Positions 55,212 through 64,000 of a stretch of 64,000 nucleotides of DNA are shown here, in pieces. The DNA comes from Amanita rubescens. Lineage: Eukaryota > Basidiomycota > Agaricomycetes > Agaricales > Amanitaceae. The position numbers and the translations under genes are program-made. Under the pieces are notes generated by a model, which saw only the letters and a program-made list of their open reading frames with translations, ran no database searches and was not told where the DNA came from. Numbering within the stretch: position 1 is the stretch's first letter; the number at the start of each line of letters is the position of its first letter. The stretch covers positions 1-64,000 of the forward strand of contig WION01000260.1 in NCBI GenBank assembly GCA_015039365.1, given 5' to 3'.

Positions 55212-58200
55212 ATGACTTCCTCCGATGGCGACGACTCGCCCATTCGCGTTCTCATCACACCTGCGCAATCTTCTTACTTTGCTGGAGAAACATTGGCAGT
55301 GACTATCACCTTTACAAATACCCGTTCACCCGACTATGTCCCTGCCTCAAGAACCGCGTCACCATATACCCACAAGCGGGGTTCTCATTCAATTAGTTCT
55401 GCCCCCTTGGCACGGCCGCCCACGTCACCGGGCATGCCAAGTAGAAGCGTGGTCGTGCCGGGTGGGTTAGGATCCTCGTCTCTTTTGGGGTGGAGAGGGC
55501 TGAGAGGGAGTCCGGATGGTGCTTCGGAGCTGCCAACTAGGAAGGGTCTCATTGGAAGTATGTTATCTTCCTCAACCTCGATGCAGAGATGACAATGACG
55601 GAGACAGATAAAGAGACGAAAACCCAAATGTCGACCTCAAAAAGTGACCTCCTGCCAGAGCTTATTGAGCAGCGGCGGAAGCGACTTTTGGCAAAATCTT
55701 TATCAGTATCTATATCTCCTGGAGAGCTCGAAAAGCAGCTTCCAGAAGGGACGATAGCCAGGGCAACCTCTCCTCGTTCTCCCTATTCTACCAACGTTGG
55801 CTCAGGATCACTCAGCATCATCAGCGAGTCGAATAGTCCCAGTGTTCGCTCTCAATCTCGTTCTCCCACTCCACCCTCTCCGACGACAGCATCCTCTGCG
55901 TTCGTAACTCCGCCTGTGTCTGCATCCACCTCGACCGCACCGCCTAGCCCTGTGATCTCGTCAACGAGCGAGATCAACTTCAATTATGGTTCCGGTGCTC
56001 AATTCGCCTCTGCGTCAGGACACGCGAAGGGACCATATAGCATAGGCCTAGGGCCACCACCGAAAGGATCCAAGTCTTCAAATGCTACAACAATACCTCA
56101 CAGACCTGTTTCTCTCGATCTCCCACTCTACTCCGCACCTCCATACACCAAACAATCCTTTTCCCAACCTCATCCGCAATCGCACCATTCCCAACCACAC
56201 CTGCTGCCATCCGACCCACCATACCCCTCACCGTACCTCCAACCACGTACCGCATCTTCAATATCCTCACCATCATTCCCCATCCCATCTCATCCGAAAA
56301 CCGAGCTGATATTATACGCATATGCTCAGCTTACCGGTTCTCTCGTTCTCCTGCCAGTACCAAGTTCCACGGGTGACCATCCGGAAACTCACTCAATGAA
56401 GCGGCTCAGAGCAAAGCTGACGAGGCGGACAGTTATGGGCGGCGGGAGTATGGATATCACGCCATCGTTGCAGTCCTTACAGAAAGGCGGCTCGTCTAGC
56501 GCAGCCGGCACGCCTGCCTTGCTGAGCGCCGCACCGAGTTTAGGATCCGGCATTGTCTCTAGTCCTAGACTTGGAGGAGGAGGAACACCTGGTACCCGCC
56601 CAATGAGGCCACGTATCCGCGCTACGCACGTTCGATCACCTTCACTTGCCGCGGAATTCTTTTCAAGTTTGCTCTCACAGCCCTCGTCTCCTGCTTCTCC
56701 CTCACCTCGATCGCCTCTACCACCACCACCACCATCTCTCACTACCGATGACGAGCGGGACGCCGAGGTCGGCTGTCAGCGGGTCTACACAAATCCAGTG
56801 CATCCGTATCAGATCTCAAGTCTCTCCATACCAGAAGCTGGCATAGACGACTTTTCGGATGACACCAAAGCCGAAACGTCAGATCTAGACGTATTATCCA
56901 TCGATCCACATTTTCCTCTTCCGACGTTTGATTCTCAACCTTCTATGTTGGCCATTGACCTTTCGCTTGGACCTGGAGAATCGAAAAGCTGTGCGTTGCC
57001 CATGTTACCTCCCCCATTTTTTTAACTGATTCGCTTTCTGTCTATTCTGCAGATACGTATTCGATAAGCTCCCTTCAGTTCTCCCGCCTACGTTCAAAGG
57101 CCGCTGCATCCGATTTTCGTACGAGTTATCGGTGGGCGTATGTCGTTCCGCTGCTTCTCCCGGTATGGTGTTTACGCCACCGTCGCTCGCGAGTGGGAAT
57201 GGAGTGAGTAGAGTCGTCAAGGTGCCGATTAGGGTGTACAACCACGTTGCTGGTATGTATGTCTCATCGTTCTCGATCCCAACACGTAATTGATTCGTGA
57301 TGTTAGTGGGACGAGTCCCAAGACCGTATGATCTACTGTGGCCCGTTGGACGACGGATACGAGACAGAAAAGATCAAGGTGTCATCACTGAGGTTGGAGT
57401 GCGTGGGAAGGCTAGCGCTAGTTCTGGTATGTATATATGTTTGTCTTTGGAAATTTTCACTGACGGATGTAGTAGCGCTGCCGAATTCACAAGATAGGGA
57501 ATCTCAGAGGAATGAAGGGACGATAGACGATCTTCAGGAATATGCGAGGAAGCTGCTTGCGTCAACAACTCAGCAAGTGCGGAGAGAGGACGACGAGGAC
57601 GCGCCGATTGGATGTCGGGAAGCCGTTGAGATCCTGACTAGGAATCCCAAAAAGAGTATGTCAATACTTTATTGCTCGAAGCATTTACTCATATACTCGT
57701 GGGTAGTCTCGTACGACGTGAACAAGGACGGTGTGAAGGTTGCTGTTCTGACATTCGCAAAGTCGGCTTATCGGCTGGGTGAAACGGTGCTGGGTGTGGT
57801 CGAATTCAACGATAGAAAAGGAAGAGCGAGGGTATTACAGGTTCGTGCGCGCTTAGAACCCTGTCTTTTTTTTTATAACGTTGCTTATATCCTATAATAA
57901 TCGACAGATGTCGGCAATGCTTGAAGCGTACGAGAAGGTCCCTTCCTCTCTCGCATCAGAGAATGCGGTCCCATTGAAGCGCGTACATGCGGAACATCAC
58001 CAGTCGTTCGTAATGTCTGTGTTACGGACGACGTTCTCGTTGGATATACCCTCTGACGCGAGTCCTGCGTTTCAGGTGGGCATGGGTGAAGGAGGAGAGG
58101 ATGGCGTTGGAGGGCTGGAGTGGCGGGTAAAGCTGTGCCTCATCGTCGCTGTTGCATCTGAAGAGGCGGATGCGGGGACGGAGGACGTACGGTTCAAGGG

Positions 58201-58597
58201 GATGGTGAAAGACGGGCCGCGGGGCGCATGGGGCTCTACATGGCGCGCGTCGTCAAGCATCGTGCCAATGGAGAAGAGGGAGGAAGTTCAGGTGCCCAAG
58301 CAAGTTGATGGGAGTAACAGTGGTGGCGTACGTGGGTGGGCGTACTACCTTGCGTCTGCGCTACTCGGGACATCGACAACTGGAGGTGTAGATCACGAAG
58401 GAGACGAGTTGGATGAGGATGAATATGATGGGATCCGGGGTGATCCCGGGGGTGGAGTCGGGCAGGGAGTAAGCTATGGTGGTGGCGAGGTTGGCTGGGG
58501 ATCTGTTGGTGTTGAGATGGTGGAATGCAGTGTCCCTATTACGGCCTGGGCGGGCAATACGGCATTCAAGGCACTAACAGTTGTCTTTGGTGTGTAG
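55212..58597 (+). CDS. RGP1: RGP1, subunit of the Ric1-Rgp1 Rab GEF, one phase break
   Basis: With Ric1, Rgp1 activates the Golgi GTPase Ypt6/Rab6. Exons: 55212-55557, 55608-56990, 57053-57252, 57307-57426, 57473-57655, 57707-57840 and 57908-58597. The arrestin-like N-terminus (SPIRVLITPAQSSYFAGETL) is followed by a long Ser/Pro-rich insert, the signature HPKTELILYAYAQLTGSLVL, then KLPSVLPPTFKGRCIRFSYE, VKVPIRVYNHVAVGRVPRPY, TFAKSAYRLGETVLGVVEFN, and a C-terminal half ending FKALTVVFGV. Exon 3 is one base short: SYTYSI and KLPSVLPP are in different frames at about 57066, where an AAG run probably lost an A. Otherwise the gene is complete. Confidence 0.85.
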
Positions 58598-59753
58598 AGG
58601 TATGTATCTCCATTGGCTGTCATAATCATACAATTCCATGGCTCAACTGTAAACTTGAGAAAGAAGATGTTGGTAGTAATTGAAGCTCTTGCCATGCCAG
58701 TCATTCACTCAAAGCTAGGGGCCAGGCTCCAGCCTGGCTATGTTTCTCCCACCTGTCCTGTGACAGTCCACCTATGTGCTAACCTACATATTTTCCATAC
58801 TAAAGCTTAACACTTCCAGATGCAAAACTTCAATTAAATATGATGACTTATGTAAATTCAACACCAATATGTGCAGCCCTGAGTGGAGGGCCCTTTATGC
58901 CTGCTTCATACAGACAAGCTCACTTCCTACTATATTGTTCCCTTGTCCTACTTACATACATATGATGCCATCCTTACATATATCTACTTTTGCTATGACC
59001 TTATTCACTAATACATAGTACATATGTCTCACTGTTGTACTTACATGTACATATATAAACTGCCTGTAATTAATAGTCAAACCCTAAGTTTGACTTAGCT
59101 ATCCAATAACTGTTTCACTCATAAACTTGCTTGACTCACTCAATATTCCCATGGGTGAACTTCAAATAATTAGTTCATACTTAGTTTGTACTTAGTATGC
59201 CTAAGTTCCCGCAGTTGACTGAGCTTGTGCCACACTTGTCCTCAGGTATCAAGTCAATGTTCTGACTTGAGACTCAACTTGTAATGAGTCATGACTAGAG
59301 TTGCTGTTGTGACTTGGGTTGAGATTAACAAGTTTGTAACACTGATCCCTATCTAAGACTCCAACTCCCATGAAATCATATACTAGATTTGAAACAAGTT
59401 TCTGGAAAAAATATAAAGAATTAGCATTTGAGTTATATTAGTGAATTCTATAATGACTATACAAGTAATCCTGTAAAATCTTTTTTAAATAGAGTTTATG
59501 TTTTGAATTATAGACTTAAAACTAGATCTCTGAAAATGTTTAATTTGGCATATCATGAGATCATCATATTTTATAGATTAAATCCTGAAACAAACAAATA
59601 TACTAAAAAAAATATAATAGATTCTATATCAGTGTTAGCTTATTAAATATTTTTATACATTGTTAGTATATTAATTCTTTTAAAATTATATCAAAATGGT
59701 GTGGAGATATCTTCCTTCATGGATAGTGGGAAAATAGTAAACTAAAATCAGAA
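58598..59753. other. Decayed AT-rich intergenic region
   Basis: CpG is very rare. Short repeats of the CTTAGTTTGTACTTAG type lie around 59160-59200, and a perfect inverted repeat GCCAGGCT-CC-AGCCTGGC at 58721-58738. No genic signal apart from the AT-rich frame listed separately. Confidence 0.5.
59428..59646 (+). other. Very AT-rich open frame of unknown origin
   Basis: A 72-codon frame rich in Ile, Asn, Tyr and Lys inside a segment (about 59400-59700) much richer in A+T than its surroundings. It could be a mitochondrial or plasmid-derived insert or decayed repeat DNA. I recognise no protein. Confidence 0.3.
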
Positions 59754-60278
59754 TGTCATGCTTGTATTGAGCGCTGTAACGAGCCGGTTCCGGCTACATT
59801 GGAACCGATCACCAAAGTGCGCCACATTCTGATTCTCGGCATCACATCATGCATCACGGAAGCTTCCGAAGTCAAACCTTCGCACCAACGACCTTCGGCC
59901 ACATTGCAACAGGGCCATTCCCGCAACTTGAGTGTTATTCGAATGCAACGGGGCACCTAGATGCGCACAGACCATTGGACTCGGAGGAAGGCTCATCGCA
60001 GGTAAGCCTCATGTCCTTGTAGTATATATACGACATTGTCTGTAGTAGTTGGACATTGAATATACAGCCGGTCTCACTTCCACTCTCTTTCTCTTTCCCT
60101 TGCATCCGATTCCGTTCTCCTTCTCGCTTGGTGACTCGGTCACCATTCTGTTCCTTCCCCTTTGCTCTCAGCACTCTATCGCACTTAAGCACTTTGGTCA
60201 GACCTCCATAGCCCCTTTGGCCGAACACTGTTCCATGTCGGCCTTCTCATTATTGTTTCAGCACTGCCCGTAACAAAC
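59754..60278. mobile_element. Solo-LTR-like element, ~525 bp
   Basis: Begins TGTCATGCTTG and ends CCCGTAACA (TGT...ACA termini). It contains a promoter-like TATATATA near 60022 followed by a pyrimidine-rich stretch (60065-60125). It is CpG-normal inside a CpG-poor region, so it looks like a younger insertion. I found no target-site duplication (flanks CAGAA and AACAT differ) and no second LTR. Orientation not assigned. Confidence 0.5.
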
Positions 60279-60459
60279 ATGTAAAGAACTACAAACAAAA
60301 CTAACTACCATATATGTAATTTCCATATTTGGATATACTCTTAGTGTCTGAATGTATGACAGTCCAACACCTCAGGCCAATTACAAGACTGACCAAGACT
60401 CAAAAGGCCACCATCTGGATGTGACCAGAAATTCAGGAACTGAAGCAGGACATCTGGTG

Positions 60460-61588
60460 CTACTTGATTGCTCTCAGAAGGGAATACCGGCATGAATTGA
60501 AGGCCTTGCATCCCAACAAGAATGAATACTTCCCCACTCCATTGGCAGCAATGCAGCAGCAGCAGAAGAGGTGACAGCCAACATCACTCTCACCCCCCAT
60601 GAGTCCATTGGCAGCAATGCAGTAGCAGCAGAAGAGGCAACAGCCAGCATTGCTCCCACCCCTCACAGACTCTGCCCCTGTTGCTCTCACCTACAGTGGG
60701 CCATCATTTAAACTTGCAGACATTCCCTCTCCAGTTGCATTACTGCAAGAGCCCCAAGCATCAATCTTCCCCTCCATTAGGGCCATCCTGGCCCTACCCA
60801 CTCACATAATGAAGGGCTTTTATGTGGGTGAGGGGGACAAGGCAGGAAAGTGCCCCATTTGTGAGACAGAGCTGCAGCCAGGAAAAGGCAGACTGCATGT
60901 CCACTGCTGCATTGGATAGGCTCAGCAAGCTGTTGCATTGGACACACTGGCATCAGTGATTGGAGAGACACGACATCACTGGAACAGATGCAATCAAGAG
61001 TTCAGCAAAGTAGGAGAGTTCATAGCACATATTCAAAACCACATGAGGGGAAGGACCTGCCAGTGGGACAAAACAGCACAAGATCAGAACAACCACCTTC
61101 TCTTGCAACATTCTGTACCATACAAAAAGCCACAATGCCACTACTGCTACATTTGTAGTGAATGGTCATGGGACCTCTGCAGCAAAGGGGCATATTGGGA
61201 AGAGCATTGTCAGAGCCATTTTAATGCACTTTTGGGGGGTTTCGTTGAGAGGTCCTCGAACATTGCAGATGCAGAGCCCAGGGGCATCAAGGTTGATGGA
61301 AGTGTGGCTTTTGATGAAGGTGAAGGATTTGGCAGGTCTCAACCAGAATTTCACAGTCTGGTGGAGTCTGGAGTCATCATCATCCCATACTTTTGTCCAT
61401 TTTGCATATTCAATGGTGCTTTGCCAGCATCTGAGCAGTGCTGTCAGTACCACAAAGATAAAATTTCTCAGCATGTCATGGAACATGTCCGTGGTATGGG
61501 TGAGCCGCACATCTGCCCTTCTCCTCCATGTGGTCACAAACACTACACAGAGGAAGAGCTAACGATACACATGATCATAGAGCACTGA
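60460..61588 (+). pseudogene. Zinc-finger-rich gene decayed by C-to-T change
   Basis: One frame (phase of 60650) runs through the region but meets TGA near 60571, TAG near 60626 and TAG at 60917-60919. Between stops it reads CPICETELQPGKGRLHVHCC, then NRCNQEFSKVGEFIAHIQNH, YFCPFCIFNGALPASEQCC, SQHVMEHVRGMG, ICPSPPCGHKHYTEEELTIH and ends IIEH plus TGA. Repeated C-x2-C...H pairs resemble C2H2 fingers and, loosely, the C-terminal part of fungal FluG/DUF3435 repeat proteins. A 66-bp tandem repeat (60541 and 60607) holds CAGCAGCAG in one unit and CAGTAGCAG in the other, a direct view of one C-to-T stop. Confidence 0.5.
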
Positions 61589-63305
61589 CTACCACTCAGA
61601 GGCACTACACATGCAGGGCATCTTTTGCTAGCAACCAAGGTACAAGCCACACAGAAATGTCACCACTGCCTTGGATGTTCCAAGGCTGTGGGGAATGTTG
61701 CAGAGCATTCCAAGAGCACCACAACTCCCAAGTGCCAGAAGGGTCGCTACTGAATGGCAAATGACAGCAAAGTTTTTATCTGGACAACAGCAGAAAGCAC
61801 AGCATCCCAGAGGAAAAGTCAGATGAGCCAAATGGTTGAAAGTGTTCAAGCAAGCATGTATGTCAAAGTTAGGGGCTGTAGCCATGTTCAGTTTCAGTAT
61901 AGAATAGTATGTACAGTAACCCTCAAAACTGTTCCAATGTTTGGCTGTCTTGAAAAGATTGACCAACCACACAATGGGAAACTTTTATAAAATTAGTAGA
62001 AATTAGTAGATGATAGAAATTATAGAATAGCATCTAAGCTTGAATTTGAGCATATACTGATGTCAATTGAGTCAGTAGTCCATGAGATATAAAATGTTTT
62101 GTGAGGCAATGTCATTGGAACAGTTTTGTGGCCAACATGGTGGGATGACAAAACCGGTATCTAGCAATTATATGACAGTGGTGAAAGTCATGCTACAATG
62201 TTGAATAACCTTAATATGTCTCAGATAAGTGCTTAAAATGCTTACATTGCATCCTGGCTATTCTTGCTATGAAGTCTCAACCATGGGACCCTGAGGTCAC
62301 ACTATACATTGTGATGCTTATCACGTTCAGCATTCACCCTTTCACAACCAGTGCCAATTCACATTACAAAAACACACAGTAGAATGTACTAGTACAAGAC
62401 CTTTCTATGCATAAACTGTCTTTATGTTCTTTGGAAAGCCCTACAATGACCACATTGAGTTCAGGGCCATTCTATTTGGCTGTTTCTTTCAACATAAAGC
62501 ACTCTCAGTGTTAGTCACAGTAGGCTGGCTTCTCGTAAGGGGACACTCGCACTGATCATCATGAATTGCCCAATGTTTGCTGATCAGGCTCTGTGCATTT
62601 TGTACAACATTGAGAGGGAGTGGATCTGGAGGCTGCACCATGAGAGCAAATGGGATTCCCTCAGGGACTAGGTGGGCTGGTGTTGGCCCAATCAAATTTG
62701 GGGAATAAATGCCCCCAAGCCGCATCCCATTCATAACAATCATGTTGTCTGGAAATGGAATGAAAAATAATCCAATCACTTTAAGCAATGCAGGAATTAT
62801 CCTGATAGGCTCGATTGTATGGAGCTCTAGCATATGGGCCCACTGGCAGTAACTGCAAGCATATGGCCTTGTTGATAAATGGACCCTTGGGTGCATTGAA
62901 AACCAAGTTATATCAGATATGTAATAAGGTGAACAGGTCTAAGGGGTATAGTTGGACAGGTACTAGGTCAGGAGTATTCAAGAATATCAGATGCTAGGTT
63001 GATGCTAGAACAGACTATGTATGTACATATGTCCATCCCTGTGTTATCAAACTTTTACCCTGACTGTGGAGTGGCTCTGGAGTCTGCCTCCAACTTGTAC
63101 TCCAACTTAATGTACCTAGCATGCCATGTTACAATACATACATTTACACATGTACCATGTACTAGCCAACTTCAGCCTTGAGATTATCAATTACAGTAGA
63201 TGTGTCACATGTATACTAAAAAATTCTGGGTGATAAAAGAAATGGGCCTCAGACCTGCTGTGTGCAGCAGCAGTCCATATTACCCAAGTACAACTTGTTG
63301 TAAAT
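61589..63305. other. CpG-poor region without a supported gene
   Basis: A 135-codon minus-strand frame (62489-62896) is open but has no recognised motif. The rest is simple, TG/CA-rich sequence, probably old repeat DNA. Confidence 0.4.
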
Positions 63306-64000
63306 TCACAAATGTTCACAGCCCTCTACTATAGAGTGATGGCATGCAACATGCTTGAATCCATCTATTGCTGTGAGTTTCACAAGACCAATTTCTTCAA
63401 ATGCTGCCAAATCTTTCACCTGCCACCGTAACAGTTCAAAATATGTTTCACTGGGTACACTCCAAGCAACCATGATAATATTGATCATCTTCAGATTTGG
63501 GAACATGTGCCTTAACCTGTGAAGAAGATTTGGGGATTCAAAAAATCCCAGACAGGACAATTGATCTTCCATAAAATCTTGAAGGGGAGTGAACTTCAAC
63601 CAACATTCCTCTAAAGCATTTGGAGAGGGAAGAGCCAACAACATCTTCCACATGGCCAACACCAAAGAAGGCTGTTGACTAGCATCTATTGCCACATGTT
63701 CAATGAACACAAAGTATACAATTCGAACATTGGTGCATTGGGTGAGTTGAACAGGGTCCAAATACTCTGGTGATCCATCTGTTGAAAAGCTGTTCACTAA
63801 AATGTCATATGTTCAACATAAAAACATGCATACCATGCATTGGTGGGGCAGTGAGGGGATAAAGATCAAAGGAAATCAAAAGCTGCTCTACACAATGGCC
63901 AATGTGATGTAAAAACCTCTGGGTCAAAGGAACATCAGCATCATAAGGATGAATATGGAAGGCCTGAACAGCAACATTGACACCTTGGTTAATTGATGGA
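63306..64000 (-). CDS. F-box/LRR-type protein of unknown role, 5' end beyond the window
   Basis: The minus-strand frame from 63306 (stop) upward reads SPNALEECWLKFTPLQDF, SPNLLHRLRHMFPNLKMINI and LAAFEEIGLVKLTAIDGFKH. A 38-base intron (GTATGC...TTTTAG, about 63793-63830) joins it in phase to an upstream exon with AFHIHPYDADVPLTQRFLHH and IGHCVEQLLISFDLYPLTAP that continues past the window edge. The leucine spacing and the C-terminal leucine-rich repeats suit the many F-box-like proteins of Agaricomycetes. CpG is rare here too, yet the frame is open, so the gene may be functional or only recently affected. Confidence 0.5.

Noticed and set aside
55385..56742. Long minus-strand frames opposite RGP1
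   Set aside because: Antisense of the low-complexity Ser/Pro insert, where GC-rich codon bias keeps other frames open.
59754..60278. Complete LTR retrotransposon
   Set aside because: No second LTR, gag/pol frame or primer-binding site next to it; only a solo-LTR-like piece can be supported.
60460..60690. Cysteine-rich minus-strand frame (CCLFCCYCIAANG repeats)
   Set aside because: It is the antisense of CAG-rich tandem repeats of the zinc-finger remnant; repeats explain the cysteines.
1..64000. CRISPR arrays, tRNA genes, bacterial operons
   Set aside because: The regular repeats found (5.5 kb, 49.7 kb, 50.7 kb, array) have no spacer logic. No cloverleaf was recognised and gene structure is eukaryotic throughout.

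Overview
The window is nuclear DNA of a filamentous basidiomycete. The evidence is many short introns (about 46-63 bases, GT...AG with CTRAY-like branch points), single-domain eukaryotic genes on both strands, and families typical of Agaricomycetes: a DUF4470/MYND protein, a CFEM-like GPI protein, an ACR3 arsenite carrier, and UBR1, TRS33 and RGP1. The protein wording resembles Rhizoctonia/Ceratobasidium, but that genus call is inference. I saw no tRNA, rRNA, CRISPR array or bacterial-style operon.

Layout. 1-3.65 kb: an amino-acid permease, a decayed second copy of it, and a RING gene truncated at the edge of that copy. 4.4-7.4 kb: a one-pass membrane protein and ACR3, the latter preceded by three ~207-bp repeats. 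7.9-16.2 kb: a broken GST, then amino-acid metabolism (branched-chain aminotransferase, branched-chain keto-acid dehydrogenase E2, homoserine O-acetyltransferase MET2) and a membrane-anchored short-chain dehydrogenase. 16.3-27.7 kb: a tandem, mostly minus-strand array of secreted multi-cysteine proteins. Two copies are fully open (17653-19050 and 24848-26022), two are nearly open, and the rest are fragments. Pieces of the neighbouring TRS33 gene are mixed in. 28.1-34.5 kb: TRS33 and UBR1, head to head with only 33 bases between their start codons. 34.8-45 kb: a proline-rich secreted protein, a kinase-like and a phosphotransferase-like gene, a large DUF4470/MYND protein and a kinase fragment. 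45.4-49.6 kb: two carboxylesterase units fused in frame. 50-58.6 kb: a CFEM-like GPI protein, an MFS transporter, an unknown protein and RGP1. 58.6-64 kb: a repeat-rich tail almost without CpG, holding a younger LTR-like element.

The most interesting system is the 16.3-27.7 kb array. Its genes share a signal-peptide exon and several exons that each carry a C-x3-C...C-x3-C helical-hairpin-like module. They also share conserved intron phases, a lysine-rich tail, and a TGTT[G/A]CCCGAA box 50-80 bases upstream of each start. I know of no described family that fits.

Caution on quality: single-base phase breaks occur in several otherwise well-conserved genes (E2, GST, TRS33, UBR1, RGP1, array copies). 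One ~410-bp tandem duplicate differs from its partner almost only by one-base indels. Some apparent pseudogenes may therefore be uncorrected long-read errors. Genes such as ACR3, MET2, the aminotransferase, the dehydrogenase, the MYND protein and two array genes join cleanly across all their exons.
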